DNA of 64,000 nt from Vibrio europaeus (GCF_001695575.1 NZ_LUAX01000006.1:1-64000); one strand, 5' to 3'; counted from the first letter of the stretch, positions 1 through 11,577 are shown. Notes: generated from the sequence alone by a model not told the origin. Made by a program: numbers and translations.

Positions 1-166
1 TAGGTACCAACACACATTCAAGTGTTCTTGGAAACACCACAATTCGTTGTGATGTTTAATATTTGAGTCCGGCAAAATCGTGCCTGCGCATGTATAAAAA
101 TGCAGGCAACTTTGGTTGTTTAAACAACAAACTCAAGATTTCATCTGAAACTCTTTGGGGTTGTAT
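1..166 (+). other. End of the 16S-23S spacer and 23S leader
   Basis: This is the tail of the internal transcribed spacer of an rRNA operon; the 16S gene lies left of the window. The last bases (about 149-168, CTCTTTGGGGTTGTATGG) are complementary to the bases just after the 23S gene (3053-3072). Together they would form the long stem that RNase III cuts to free the 23S precursor. No tRNA gene is seen in the visible part of this spacer. Confidence 0.8.
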
Positions 167-3056
<2,890 letters not shown>

Positions 3057-3143
3057 ACAACACCCAAAGGGTTTTGATGGACTCAAAGCAAGAACAGATT
3101 GAATGTGTAGAGAACACAATAACAGCTTTCCGAATTAAGAATT

Positions 3144-3263
3144 TGCTTGGCGACCATAGCGATTTGGACCCACCTGATTTCCATGCCGAACTCAGAAGTG
3201 AAACGAATTAGCGCCGATGGTAGTGTGGGGTTTCCCCATGTGAGAGTAGGACATCGCCAGGCT
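3144..3263 (+). rRNA. rrf: 5S ribosomal RNA
   Basis: About 120 nt beginning TGCTTGGCGACCATAGCG and ending with the complementary CATCGCCAGGCTT. It contains the conserved internal segment CCATGCCGAACTCAGAAGTG. It follows the 23S gene in the standard order of a bacterial rRNA operon and is followed by tRNA-Asp. Confidence 0.97.
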
Positions 3264-3294
3264 TTAAATTTAGACTCAAGAGTCTAACCAGTGC

Positions 3295-3371
3295 GGAGCG
3301 GTAGTTCAGTTGGTTAGAATACCGGCCTGTCACGCCGGGGGTCGCGGGTTCGAGTCCCGTCCGCTCCGCCA
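3295..3371 (+). tRNA. aspT: tRNA-Asp (anticodon GTC)
   Basis: A 77-nt cloverleaf. The acceptor stem GGAGCGG pairs with CCGCTCC, the D arm contains AGTTCAGTTGGTTAGA, the anticodon GTC lies at 3329-3331, and the T arm contains GGGTTCGAGTCCC. CCA is encoded (3369-3371). It sits 31 nt after the 5S gene, so it is co-transcribed as the distal tRNA of the rRNA operon, as in several gammaproteobacterial operons. Confidence 0.97.
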
Positions 3372-3380
3372 CTTATTCCA

Positions 3381-3409
3381 GACCTCAGCAGAAATGCTGG
3401 GGTCTTTTT
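3381..3409 (+). terminator. Intrinsic terminator of the rRNA operon
   Basis: GACCTCAGC and GCTGGGGTC form a nine-pair stem around a short loop, followed directly by TTTTT. It lies ten bases after tRNA-Asp and is the likely end of the rRNA transcript. Confidence 0.85.
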
Positions 3410-3430
3410 GCATGTGCGGTACTATTTTGG

Positions 3431-3474
3431 TCTGCGACCAACGAGTCCCGCAAGCCCGGCCGCCCCGCCACTTA
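3431..3474 (+). pseudogene. Decayed 3' part of a second tRNA, probably tRNA-Asp-like
   Basis: The segment contains CGAGTCCCG and then CCGCCCCGCCACTTATT. These match the T-arm, acceptor end, CCA and following bases of the upstream tRNA-Asp (CGAGTCCCG, CCGCTCCGCCACTTATT), with about eight extra bases between them. No 5' half, D arm or anticodon arm is visible. It looks like the remnant of a tandem tRNA copy that was largely deleted. A hairpin (3479-3506) and a second terminator (3515-3549) follow, as would be expected for an old transcript end. Confidence 0.45.
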
Positions 3475-3478
3475 TTTA

Positions 3479-3506
3479 GAAAGCCCAGTCTTACGACTAG
3501 GCTTTC
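3479..3506 (+). terminator. Hairpin after the tRNA remnant
   Basis: GAAAGCC and GGCTTTC, together with AGTC and GACT, form a stem around a short loop. It has no clean T tract, so it is a weak or former terminator. Confidence 0.4.
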
Positions 3507-3514
3507 GTCGTTCT

Positions 3515-3549
3515 AGAAGCCCGTTGCTGACGCAACGGGCTTCTTGCGT
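3515..3549 (+). terminator. Strong hairpin, secondary terminator
   Basis: AGAAGCCCGTTGC pairs with GCAACGGGCTTCT around TGAC, a 13-bp perfect stem. TTGCGTTT follows. It could act as a back-up terminator of the rRNA operon. Confidence 0.6.
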
Positions 3550-3562
3550 TTAAGGGGGAGAT

Positions 3563-3668
3563 AGAACGGGCTACGCCCTATGGAAATCGGGATCGCTGCG
3601 CTGCTGGAACGGACTTCGTCCTATGGAACACTTCGTTTCGGGAAAACGGGAGCGGGCTTCGCCCTACG
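3563..3668. repeat. Cluster of short dyad repeats (gggcttcgccc type)
   Basis: Three related units occur here: GAACGGGCTACGCCCTATGG (about 3564-3583), GGAACGGACTTCGTCCTATG (3606-3625) and AGCGGGCTTCGCCCTACG (3651-3668). Each has a small stem (GGGC/GCCC or GGAC/GTCC) around a TTCG or TACG loop. An inverted copy of the second unit lies at 3875-3892, on the other side of the tandem repeat. The series resembles a family of small mobile palindromes in intergenic DNA. Its function is unknown. Confidence 0.6.
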
Positions 3669-3751
3669 AGATGTGAGGGTTGATACTAAGTTGATAGAGT
3701 CGATGGCTTAGAACGTGTTGACAGAACTTGTCTCCTAGAAGACACAATCAG

Positions 3752-3873
3752 CCAGTTTTCCAGTTTTCCAGTTTTCCAGTTTTCCAGTTTTCCAGTTTTC
3801 CAGTTTTCCAGTTTTCCAGTTTTCCAGTTTTCCAGTTTTCCAGTTTTCCAGTTTTCCAGTTTTCCAGTTTTCC
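3752..3873. repeat. Tandem array, 15 copies of an 8-bp unit
   Basis: CCAGTTTT is repeated fifteen times without error, plus a final CC. Eight is not a multiple of three, so any reading frame through it has a 24-bp (8-residue) period. Long minus-strand open frames across it (about 3686-3964) are by-products of the repeat and not genes. Exact identity between units suggests recent slippage and therefore length variation between strains. Confidence 0.95.
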
Positions 3874-3874
3874 G

Positions 3875-3892
3875 TAGGACGAAGTCCGTTCC
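3875..3892. repeat. Inverted copy of the dyad unit at 3606-3623
   Basis: TAGGACGAAGTCCGTTCC is the exact reverse complement of the 18 bases at 3606-3623. The two copies face each other across the 8-bp tandem array. The rest of the spacer up to 3980 shows no gene. Confidence 0.8.
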
Positions 3893-3980
3893 CGTATCCC
3901 TCTTCCAGGGTGAACAAACTAGGTGAATACTCTCACGGCAGCCCTTAGCATTTTCGATTTGCACCGTATTGATTAGATAT

Positions 3981-4006
3981 AAAAAAAGCCACTCGAGTGA
4001 GTGGCT
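3981..4006 (-). terminator. Terminator of the hem operon
   Basis: Read on the minus strand, AGCCACTC pairs with GAGTGGCT and is followed by a run of T (the A run at 3981-3987). It lies just after the stop codon of hemY. Confidence 0.85.
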
Positions 4007-4027
4007 TGGTCATTGCTATTTGATTTA

Positions 4028-5215
4028 CTAAGCAGCAGGTTCTTTGATAAGCGTGAGTGCCTTCTTCGACACTTCATGAGCTGCTTTAGTTAAGTTTTGC
4101 TTCTCTAGTGCGTCAGAAAGGTAACCGTAGTCTGAAACATTAGATCGTACAGACAATGCCTTCTCTAGGTGCTGCTGAGCCTCACTCCATTCTTCATTGC
4201 GTAAATGGAACTGAGCGATAGCGCTGTGTGCTTCCGCATTATTCGCGTCTTTACGTAGAGCGCCTTCTAGGAAAGTCACTACTGGGTGATTATCGGCAAG
4301 CTTCAGCTCTGGCAATAGGGCGTATAGATCAGAGTTAGGGTGCTTTTTAAGTGTCTCTTTGATCAAAGTAAACGCTTCATTATCTGCTTGGCGTGAAATT
4401 AACTGCTTAGCAAAACATTCAACAAGGTGAGCATCTACTTTCGCCTTACGCGGTAGAGCATTCCAATGAGTAATGAGTCCCTCACTCCCTTTCTGCTCTG
4501 CTACGTCGCAAAGTAGGCCGCACTGGGCACGTTGCATTAGAGGCTCTTGTTCTTCTTTAGAGACGATTTTGTTTTTGACTAACTTAGGCAGAAGATCTAA
4601 CAGTGGCTGCCATAGCTTTAGCTCAATATAAACTTGCTTAAGAAGATTCAAGACAATGGCGTTATTGGGATAGCTGCCCTTTATGTTCGAGAGCGTATCG
4701 AACGCATCGTTGTAGTTTGCATCACGGATCTGCTGCTTAGCGCGGGTAAGCTCTACGGCTAACTGCGAATCTTCCTGCTGTGAAGCTAACTCTAGGTAAT
4801 GGTCACGCTGTTGTTTGTTACCCATACCTTGCGCCGCTTCCGATGCGACTAAGTAGCAGAGCAGCGGCATGTCGTGATGGTTTGCCCAGCGCGTGACCTT
4901 TTTCTCTGCTAGCTTGAAGTCACCTTCTAACAACTTGATGATGCCTTCATTGGTATAGCGGCGCGAGCGGCGCATTTTACGCACACTGAACCAGTTCCAT
5001 GTTGCTGAACTCGCGCTAAGTGCTCGTTTAATCAAGAACTCTAGACCAAATAGAGCGGCGAGTGCAGCGATTACAAAGATAACCAGAGTCGTAACGCTCA
5101 TCTCAATGGTTTTATTTGCCACCGAGATTAGTACGTAGCCTTGTTGGCCTGCGTATTGAGTCCCGGCAAACAAACCTAAGCCTAGAACGACAAAGAGGAA
5201 AATAATTCGAAACAT
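4028..5215 (-). CDS. hemY: HemY protein, membrane TPR protein of haem synthesis
   Basis: This 395-residue protein has two N-terminal membrane segments (about residues 2-20 and 40-62). A soluble tail follows, rich in helix-pair repeats of the TPR type (about 115-390). It matches the gammaproteobacterial HemY family of about 400 residues, the last gene of hemCDXY operons. In E. coli its exact role in tetrapyrrole synthesis is not settled; it is not the HemY oxidase of Bacillus. The start codon overlaps the hemX stop codon by one base, so the two are translationally coupled. A terminator follows at 3981-4006. Confidence 0.9.
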   Translation of the reverse strand: MFRIIFLFVVLGLGLFAGTQYAGQQGYVLISVANKTIEMSVTTLVIFVIAALAALFGLEFLIKRALSASSATWNWFSVRKMRRSRRYTNEGIIKLLEGDFKLAEKKVTRWANHHDMPLLCYLVASEAAQGMGNKQQRDHYLELASQQEDSQLAVELTRAKQQIRDANYNDAFDTLSNIKGSYPNNAIVLNLLKQVYIELKLWQPLLDLLPKLVKNKIVSKEEQEPLMQRAQCGLLCDVAEQKGSEGLITHWNALPRKAKVDAHLVECFAKQLISRQADNEAFTLIKETLKKHPNSDLYALLPELKLADNHPVVTFLEGALRKDANNAEAHSAIAQFHLRNEEWSEAQQHLEKALSVRSNVSDYGYLSDALEKQNLTKAAHEVSKKALTLIKEPAA

Positions 5216-6429
5216 TAGTTTTCCTCCGTCACTAGGGTGGTGACTTCTCGGCGTAAGCGGTCACGAATCACATCCGAGAGCTGCTGCTGTGTTTCCAGTT
5301 TGACTGGGTACTCAACTTGCACGGTCTGTTTGCTTAACAGTTCAAGCGCCTTATTGAACTCTTTCACTTCATTAGAATCTTGGTTAAAGAAGGTCGCTGA
5401 CCATTTATCCGCAGTCGTTAATGCTGTGCTGTAGATATCTTGCTGCTCGACGTAAACAGCTTTAATTGCGGTCTCTAGCTTAGCTTTAATATTCTCTTTC
5501 AAGTAAAAGTGTTGCTGCGGAGAAAGTAGTGGGATGACATTGCCATCACGAGTTCTAAACGTAATGAAGTTCTCTGAGAAATCTTTTAGAGACGTCATCA
5601 AGTTATTTTGCCAGTCGTTCACATCTTCAGAAACAACCTGTTTTTCAACTTGTTGTGCTTCTGGCAATAGTGCATTAGCTAATGGCAGGCTATCCACTTG
5701 TTGTTGCAGTGAAGTGATACGCAGCACTAAGCCTTCTCTGTCGACCAGCGGAACCGTTTTTAGTTTGGTGATGTCGTTAGCCATAGATTTACGCAAAGGC
5801 ACTAGGCTTGGGTCATTAAGCGCTGCAATTCTTTGATCGGCACTTTCCATCAGTTTGGTCGCACTAACGGCATCGTGCTCTAAGAACAGCTTTCTGCCTG
5901 CTAGTTTGACTAAGTAATCGGCTTCTGCGAGCAGCCAGTCATTTGGTCGGCGACCTTTAACGTCAGCTACAGCGACTTGTAGGCTTTCAATGCTTTTTTG
6001 CTGCTGTTCAAGAACGGTTTCAGCGCGATGAGTAACTTCTGTCGCTTTGGCAATAGCTTGTTGCTTGGTTGAATCGAGTTCTGACTGAACACTGGTTTGA
6101 GTTTGTTCTAGCTGAGCTTGAAGAGCGTCTATCTGCGCTTGATATTGAGCATTCTTTTGCTGCATTTGGAAAGTGAGACCACCGCCTATCAATAAAGAGA
6201 TGACAATGGCAATAGTGCCAAGTTTTACGCCACGTTTGCCTTGCTTCTCTTCAAATTCAGGTTGGCTGTTTGCAGTGGGCTTGGTTTCAGGCTGAGAGGC
6301 TTGCTCAACGGCAGGTTGTTCCACAGTTGTTTCACTGGTATCAGACGCGTTTGTTGTTTTATTTACTTCCTCTGCCGATTTTTTTTCTTGGTCAGGGGTA
6401 TTGTTATCGTTGTTATTTTTTTTGGTCAT
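5215..6429 (-). CDS. hemX: HemX family membrane protein
   Basis: This 404-residue protein starts with a low-complexity, charged, Asn/Thr/Glu-rich stretch (1-68). One membrane helix follows at about 71-90 (GTIAIVISLLIGG), then a long Gln-rich coiled coil (about 92-160) and a soluble domain with conserved sequences such as WLLAEADYLVKLAGRKL. This is the HemX layout. The family is often labelled uroporphyrinogen-III C-methyltransferase, but no methyltransferase motif is seen here, so a structural role at the membrane is more plausible. It lies three bases after hemD and overlaps hemY by one base. Confidence 0.9.
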   Translation of the reverse strand: MTKKNNNDNNTPDQEKKSAEEVNKTTNASDTSETTVEQPAVEQASQPETKPTANSQPEFEEKQGKRGVKLGTIAIVISLLIGGGLTFQMQQKNAQYQAQIDALQAQLEQTQTSVQSELDSTKQQAIAKATEVTHRAETVLEQQQKSIESLQVAVADVKGRRPNDWLLAEADYLVKLAGRKLFLEHDAVSATKLMESADQRIAALNDPSLVPLRKSMANDITKLKTVPLVDREGLVLRITSLQQQVDSLPLANALLPEAQQVEKQVVSEDVNDWQNNLMTSLKDFSENFITFRTRDGNVIPLLSPQQHFYLKENIKAKLETAIKAVYVEQQDIYSTALTTADKWSATFFNQDSNEVKEFNKALELLSKQTVQVEYPVKLETQQQLSDVIRDRLRREVTTLVTEEN

Positions 6430-6432
6430 TAC

Positions 6433-7176
6433 TTATTGTCCTGTTTCACTTGGCCGGAGAGCAGCCAGTAATACGTTATTAGAGGCACTGAAGGTGTTGG
6501 TAACAACTTGAAAACCGACTTCTCGTGCTTGTTGCGCTATCCGCTCACTGGGTACATACAGATGGAGCGTAAACAGCCAGGCCTTATGCTCATCAGTTAG
6601 TTGAGAAACAAAGTAACTAAGCTGACCTGAACTGGTGATGACTATTTGAGTTATTTTTTCATTTTGCCAGATGGGTACGAGCAAATCTGAGCGGAAAGCT
6701 AGGTTTTCTCGTTTATACACCTCGCGATATTCAACTTGAGCGCCACGGGCGACTAGAGTATCGAAGATCAACTCTCGCCCTCCATTGCCACGCAGAATCA
6801 GGATCTTTTTGTTGGCGATAGAGAGTAAGGCGTCTTGTAGTAGCAGATGTTCACTATCACTGACTTCTGGGTAGTGTACTGTTTGTCGGGTCGCTTTGCT
6901 TAAAATGTGTGCAGTTTTTTGACCAACGGCAAGGTAGGTCGTGCTGTTGGGCCAACTTTGCTCAAGTTTTTGCAGGTATTTATCGGTAGATGTCACCGCA
7001 TGCTGACTGACGGCGATGATAATATCGAAATGAGAAATGGACGTTTCGAGCCCTTCGAGTTGTTCTCCGGGCTGAATGTCTATCAAAGGTTGGTGATGGC
7101 TTTCTATACCAACCTCTGACAGCTTGTTACATAGTGAGCGGCCTTGTTGTCCCGGCCGAGTGACCAGTACTGCCAT
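6433..7176 (-). CDS. hemD: Uroporphyrinogen-III synthase
   Basis: The product (247 residues) closes hydroxymethylbilane into uroporphyrinogen III, with inversion of ring D. It begins MAVLVTRPGQQGRSLCNKL, the typical (V)TRP start of the family, and contains the mid-protein ILRGNGGRELI and a late VITSSGQL segment. Length is normal. It lies six bases downstream of hemC and three upstream of hemX, within one operon. Confidence 0.93.
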   Translation of the reverse strand: MAVLVTRPGQQGRSLCNKLSEVGIESHHQPLIDIQPGEQLEGLETSISHFDIIIAVSQHAVTSTDKYLQKLEQSWPNSTTYLAVGQKTAHILSKATRQTVHYPEVSDSEHLLLQDALLSIANKKILILRGNGGRELIFDTLVARGAQVEYREVYKRENLAFRSDLLVPIWQNEKITQIVITSSGQLSYFVSQLTDEHKAWLFTLHLYVPSERIAQQAREVGFQVVTNTFSASNNVLLAALRPSETGQ

Positions 7177-7182
7177 ATGGAG

Positions 7183-8121
7183 TTACTCGTGCTCAGCGTA
7201 TAGCTTGGTTAAGATCTCTTTCGCACCTTGGTCGAGTAGCTGGTTAGCAAGCTCAATACCTAGAGCTTCAGCATCAGTACGAGAGCCACGAATCTCACCA
7301 CGAACGATCTTTGAACCATCAGGTTCGCCGACTAGAGCACGTAACCAGATGTTGTCGCCATCAATTAGAGAGTAACTACCAATCGGTACCTGACAGCCGC
7401 CTTCTAGAGTAAGGTTCATCGCTCGTTCACACAGTACGCGATCTGCGGTTTCTTTGTGGTTGAGTGGTTCTAGTAACTTAATCAGGCGTTCATCATCAAG
7501 ACGACATTCAATGCCTACAGCGCCTTGTCCTACAGCAGGTAGAGATTGTTCTGGCTCGATAAAACTCTTGATACGCTCTTCCAGCTCTAGGCGTTTCAAG
7601 CCAGCGGCAGCGAGAATGATGGCATCGTATTCACCAGCATCTAGTTTACCTAGGCGAGTGCCAACGTTGCCGCGTAGCTCTTTGATCACTAAATCTGGGC
7701 GAGATTCTTTTATCTGACATTGACGGCGTAAGCTGCAAGTACCTACGACGGCACCCTGCGGTAGCTCATCAATATTGTTATAGGTATTTGAAACGAACGC
7801 GTCACGAGGATCTTCACGCTCACAGATCGTAACCAGACCAAGACCTTCAGGGAAATCGACAGGGACATCTTTCATTGAATGAACGGCAAGGTCGGCGCGT
7901 CCTTCTAACATAGCCACTTCTAGTTCTTTAACGAACAAGCCTTTACCACCCACCTTCGCTAAAGGTGTATCTAGGATGATGTCGCCTTTGGTTACCATCG
8001 TCACTAGCTCAACTTCTAAACCAGGGTGAGCAGCCATTAAAGCGTCTTTAACATAGTGAGCTTGCCAAAGGGCAAGAGGGCTTTTGCGCGTCGCAATTCG
8101 AATTGGAGTTTGTTGAGTCAT
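7183..8121 (-). CDS. hemC: Hydroxymethylbilane synthase (porphobilinogen deaminase)
   Basis: The enzyme joins four porphobilinogen molecules into hydroxymethylbilane. The 312-residue protein shows the family motifs [15 protein letters not shown] at the start, [15 protein letters not shown] and [12 protein letters not shown]. The cysteine that carries the dipyrromethane cofactor lies in [13 protein letters not shown]. It is the first gene of hemCDXY and is transcribed away from cyaA, sharing a 335-bp intergenic region, an arrangement conserved in enterobacteria and vibrios. Confidence 0.97.
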   Translation of the reverse strand: MTQQTPIRIATRKSPLALWQAHYVKDALMAAHPGLEVELVTMVTKGDIILDTPLAKVGGKGLFVKELEVAMLEGRADLAVHSMKDVPVDFPEGLGLVTICEREDPRDAFVSNTYNNIDELPQGAVVGTCSLRRQCQIKESRPDLVIKELRGNVGTRLGKLDAGEYDAIILAAAGLKRLELEERIKSFIEPEQSLPAVGQGAVGIECRLDDERLIKLLEPLNHKETADRVLCERAMNLTLEGGCQVPIGSYSLIDGDNIWLRALVGEPDGSKIVRGEIRGSRTDAEALGIELANQLLDQGAKEILTKLYAEHE

Positions 8122-8372
8122 AGTGTTCTGCAGATAACAAAATAATGGCTTAATCCTACCATTGTCAGCTAGAAAAGTATTATTGCTTATTCGACCGCAT
8201 GAGGCTTAGGTGTTTGCTAGCACAAAATGATTAAAAGAGTGTGACTAAGGTCTCGTTTGTAAAATAGGCTATTATTATTAATAGAAGTTACGTACCACAC
8301 TAAGAGCGACAACTTCGGATGGGCAAAATTGTGTCGAATCGATCGTACATTTCTTTACCAACTCAAAGAAAA

Positions 8373-8388
8373 GTGATAGATTGATCAC
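8373..8388. promoter_or_regulatory. Inverted repeat in the hemC-cyaA intergenic region
   Basis: GTGAT-N6-ATCAC is a perfect dyad about 70 bp before the cyaA start. It resembles a CRP site (GTGA-N6-TCAC), and CRP represses cyaA in E. coli. However, the GTGA and TCAC cores here are eight bases apart instead of six, so it is not a canonical site. The rest of 8122-8456 is AT-rich promoter DNA in which I cannot place other sites with confidence. Confidence 0.35.
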
Positions 8389-8456
8389 GTTTTGTTGGTG
8401 CTTTAGAACAATTAATAGTCAAAGTGCCATCTAGGATATGAACCAAGGAAACCCCC

Positions 8457-10985
8457 TTGCAGGCTTACACCAAGACGCTAATTAAAAGACTTGATAACTT
8501 AAACCAGCAACGTGTAGAACGTGCGCTGGCTCTTATGGATTTGCCAAGTCAGCGTGTGTTCCATCTGATCCCAACACTGCTTCATTTCAATCATCCAGTT
8601 ATCCCTGGTTATTTTGACGCGCAAGTACCATTCGGTGTTCGCGAGTTTGAATTGAATGACATCCAGCAACAGTTTGTTGAAGATACTCAGTTAACGAGCG
8701 GTCAGCCGCTTACTACCAGTGACAACCCAGCGATCTTGGGTCTGTACACTATGGGCAGTACTTCCTCTATAGGCCAAAGCACTTCCAGTGACCTAGATAT
8801 TTGGGTGTGTGTTTCGCCAAGCATGAGCTGTGACGAACGTGAAAGTCTTACTAACAAATGTTTGCTGATCACCGATTGGGCTCAAACGCAGGGTGTGGAA
8901 GCTAATTTCTTCTTAATGGATGAAGAACGGTTCCGCTCAAATCACTCAGAAGAGATGACGGGTGATAATTGTGGTTCATCTCAACACTTACTGCTGCTCG
9001 ATGAGTTCTATCGCAGCGCAGTACGTCTCGCCGGTCAACGTCTACTGTGGCAAATTGTTCCTCCTGAAATGGAAGAGTGCTACGACGAATACGTGAATGA
9101 CCTCTGTGGCAAAGGTTATATCGATTGTTCGAAATGGATCGATTTCGGTCAACTTAATCGAATCCCTGCAGAGGAATATTTTGGCTCTAACTTATGGCAG
9201 CTATACAAGAGTATCGACTCGCCCTATAAGTCAGTTTTAAAAGCCATACTGCTTGAAGCTTATTCGTGGGAGTACCCTAACACTCAACTTCTTAGCCTAG
9301 ACACCAAGCGCCGCTTCTTTGCGCATGAGCCCGACCTTTATGGTATGGATGCGTATTATCTGATGCTTGAAAAAGTTACTCGCTACTTAGAACGTATTGG
9401 TGATACCACTCGCTTAGATCTTGTGCGTCGTTGTTTTTATCTTAAAACTCACGAAAAGCTCTCTCGTGATCCAAGTGTCGGCTCCGTTGCTTGGCGACGT
9501 GAAGCACTCTCTGACATGGTACAGAAGTGGGATTGGGATAGCTCAGTGATCGCTGAACTTGATGACCGCCGTAATTGGAAGGTGGAGCAAGTGAAAGTGG
9601 TGCATCATGCGTTACTTGATGCCTTGATGCAGAGCTACCGTAACTTGATTCAGTTTGCGCGTCGTAATGACATTACTTCAGCGATCAGTCCGCAAGACAT
9701 CAGTATTTTGGCGCGTAAGTTATATGCAGCATTTGAAGTGCTGCCTGGCAAGGTGACGCTGCTTAACCCGCAAATTTCACCTGATTTGCACGAGTCAGAC
9801 TTAACTTTTATTGAAGTGAGACCAGGGCGTACTAACCAGTCTGGTTGGTATCTGTATAAGCAACCTCTAACACCACACCGCATTCTTGGCCAGGCGCCAT
9901 TAGAGCACAACGAGTATCTCAGTAAGTTGGTTGCTTGGTCTTTCTTTAACGGTCTAATCACTGAATCGACCCGATTGCATTCTGTTATCCGCGATGCTCA
10001 CCTTGATATCGACAAGTTCTATCAGATGGTGAGTGATTTGCGTAACACCTTCTCATTGCGTAAGCGTCGTCCGACGATGCAGGCATTAGCTAGCCCGTGT
10101 GAGATTAGCCAGTTAGCGATGTTTATCAACTTCGAGAATGATCCAACGTCTGAGTTAAGTGGTAAGTCACTTAAACTTGACCCTAAAACGACCGATATTT
10201 TTAGTTTTGGTTCTGAGCAGAAGTGTTTAGTCGGCAGTGTTGACTTGGTTTATCGTAACTCTTGGCATGAAGTGCGAACCCTACATTTTGAAGGCGAAAC
10301 CGCAATGCTGGATGCCTTGAAAGCGGTATTAGGTAAAATGCACCAAGATGCGATTCCGCCAGAGTCAGTTGATGTGTTCTGTTACAGCAAAAACCTGCGT
10401 GGTGTGATGCGTAATATGGTTTATCAGCTTCTTGCTGAGTGTATCGATTTACGCTTAAAGCCTGTTGAGCAAGAAAAGCGCCGCCGCTTTAAAGCGTTGC
10501 GTATTGGTCAGCAAACTTATGGTTTGTTCTTTGAGCGTCGCGGTGTCTCGGTACAAATGCTGGAAAACTCGGTCGACTTCTATCGCAGTATATCAACCAA
10601 TAAGTTGAAGGGTTCACCGCTGCTAATGCTTGATAAAGAGCAAGATTACCAGTTACCTGAAATTGTTGATGGCTTTGCCAGTGAGGGTCTGATCCAGTTC
10701 TTCTTCGAAGACAGTGAGCAAGGCTTTAATATCTATGTACTGGATGAAGCGAATCGCGTTGAAGTCTACCATCAGTTCAAAGGTGAGAAAGACGAGATGA
10801 TCGCGAGCGTGAATAGTTTCTACACCTCGGTACAAGATGAGAATCCATTGTCTTCTAAGCTTATTAATTTCAACTTACCGCAGTATTATCAGATTGTTCA
10901 CCCTGAAGATGATGAGCCTTACATTGTTCCGTATCGTAATGATGGAGCAAGTTACTCAAGACCGAGCAAAATCGTTAACGCCTAG
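8457..10985 (+). CDS. cyaA: Adenylate cyclase, class I
   Basis: CyaA makes cAMP from ATP and so sets CRP-dependent catabolite control. The 842-residue protein has the class I N-terminal catalytic half with GSTSSIGQSTSSDLDIWVC (about residues 100-118; Ser-Ser and the Asp pair belong to the nucleotidyltransferase active site). Next come ANFFLMDEERFR and the conserved LWQLYKSIDSPYKSVLKA. The C-terminal regulatory half follows (LVGSVDLVYRNSWHEVRTLHF). Translation starts at TTG with AAGGAA seven bases upstream; E. coli cyaA also uses TTG, which limits expression. It is divergent from hemC and convergent with cyaY. Confidence 0.97.
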   Translation: MQAYTKTLIKRLDNLNQQRVERALALMDLPSQRVFHLIPTLLHFNHPVIPGYFDAQVPFGVREFELNDIQQQFVEDTQLTSGQPLTTSDNPAILGLYTMGSTSSIGQSTSSDLDIWVCVSPSMSCDERESLTNKCLLITDWAQTQGVEANFFLMDEERFRSNHSEEMTGDNCGSSQHLLLLDEFYRSAVRLAGQRLLWQIVPPEMEECYDEYVNDLCGKGYIDCSKWIDFGQLNRIPAEEYFGSNLWQLYKSIDSPYKSVLKAILLEAYSWEYPNTQLLSLDTKRRFFAHEPDLYGMDAYYLMLEKVTRYLERIGDTTRLDLVRRCFYLKTHEKLSRDPSVGSVAWRREALSDMVQKWDWDSSVIAELDDRRNWKVEQVKVVHHALLDALMQSYRNLIQFARRNDITSAISPQDISILARKLYAAFEVLPGKVTLLNPQISPDLHESDLTFIEVRPGRTNQSGWYLYKQPLTPHRILGQAPLEHNEYLSKLVAWSFFNGLITESTRLHSVIRDAHLDIDKFYQMVSDLRNTFSLRKRRPTMQALASPCEISQLAMFINFENDPTSELSGKSLKLDPKTTDIFSFGSEQKCLVGSVDLVYRNSWHEVRTLHFEGETAMLDALKAVLGKMHQDAIPPESVDVFCYSKNLRGVMRNMVYQLLAECIDLRLKPVEQEKRRRFKALRIGQQTYGLFFERRGVSVQMLENSVDFYRSISTNKLKGSPLLMLDKEQDYQLPEIVDGFASEGLIQFFFEDSEQGFNIYVLDEANRVEVYHQFKGEKDEMIASVNSFYTSVQDENPLSSKLINFNLPQYYQIVHPEDDEPYIVPYRNDGASYSRPSKIVNA

Positions 10986-10989
10986 ATAC

Positions 10990-11020
10990 AAAAAAGAGCA
11001 TCCACAGGTGCTCTTTTTTA
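10990..11020. terminator. Terminator between cyaA and cyaY
   Basis: AAAAAGAGCA and TGCTCTTTTT form a stem around eight bases, with A and T runs on the two sides. It can therefore end cyaA transcripts, and with less certainty those of cyaY from the other strand. Confidence 0.85.
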
Positions 11021-11037
11021 TTGTTCTTGGTGGGGGA

Positions 11038-11352
11038 TTATTCCCACTCAATCTCTTCATCGCTGTGCTTTTCACACTCTTGCTTAACCATTGCAATCAG
11101 CTCAATACCCGTTTTCGAGCAAGTCCAGTGCTCCTCAACAAGCGCAAAGTGGAAACCGCCGGATTTAGAGGCTAGCCAGATCTCTTTCATTGGCTCTTGG
11201 CGGTTGATAATGATTTGACTACGGTCTTCAAACTCCAGTGTCATTACATTTCCAGAAGTCTCGTAGTCGATGTCCGCACCTGAATCATCAATCATTTCCT
11301 CGATGATTTGCATTTGAACATCTACTAACTGATGAAATTCAGTATCGTTCAT
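11038..11352 (-). CDS. cyaY: Frataxin homologue, iron-sulfur assembly regulator
   Basis: CyaY binds iron and the cysteine desulfurase IscS and modulates Fe-S cluster assembly. The 104-residue protein starts with the acidic helix MNDTEFHQLVDVQMQIIEEM, rich in Asp and Glu, which forms the iron-binding ridge. It then has the conserved sheet with SQIIINRQEPMKEIWLAS and WLAS-KSGGFHF, ending in a short acidic helix. It faces cyaA across a shared terminator, as in E. coli. Confidence 0.95.
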   Translation of the reverse strand: MNDTEFHQLVDVQMQIIEEMIDDSGADIDYETSGNVMTLEFEDRSQIIINRQEPMKEIWLASKSGGFHFALVEEHWTCSKTGIELIAMVKQECEKHSDEEIEWE

Positions 11353-11427
11353 CTAATCTATCCTATTGCTTTTCTTGAGTGTGGTGCGATTATAGGGGGC
11401 ATTGACAGAATAATCACGATAGAACCC

Positions 11428-11547
11428 ATGAAAAAATCAATCTTAGCGCTATTTATCTTTTCAGTCCTTGGCTTAGCTGGCTGTGGTCAAACTGGACCTC
11501 TATACATGCCTGAAGACGCTCCACAAAAAGAGCAACCTTCACAATAA
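11428..11547 (+). CDS. lptM: LptM (YifL), small lipoprotein of LPS translocon maturation
   Basis: A 39-residue protein. It has a lipoprotein signal (KKSILALFIFSVLGLAGC) with lipobox LAGC, so Cys19 would be lipidated. GQTGPLYMPED follows, the invariant motif of the family. In E. coli LptM assists assembly of the LptD-LptE outer-membrane translocon. It lies just upstream of lysA, as in other gammaproteobacteria. An in-frame start further upstream (about 11332) would add unrelated residues before the signal and is rejected. Confidence 0.92.
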   Translation: MKKSILALFIFSVLGLAGCGQTGPLYMPEDAPQKEQPSQ

Positions 11548-11577
11548 AACGATAATCAGAATATAAGGGAAAGTACT

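Noticed and set aside
3752..3873. CRISPR-like array
   Set aside because: Units are contiguous 8-mers with no spacers; no cas genes nearby.
3686..3964. Minus-strand frame encoding a repeated KLENWKTG peptide
   Set aside because: It is created by the 8-bp tandem array, whose period gives an open frame of repeating residues; no ribosome site or conserved sequence outside the repeat.
8373..8388. CRP site before cyaA
   Set aside because: The dyad is real but the two cores are spaced by eight bases, two more than a CRP site; kept only as an undefined inverted repeat.
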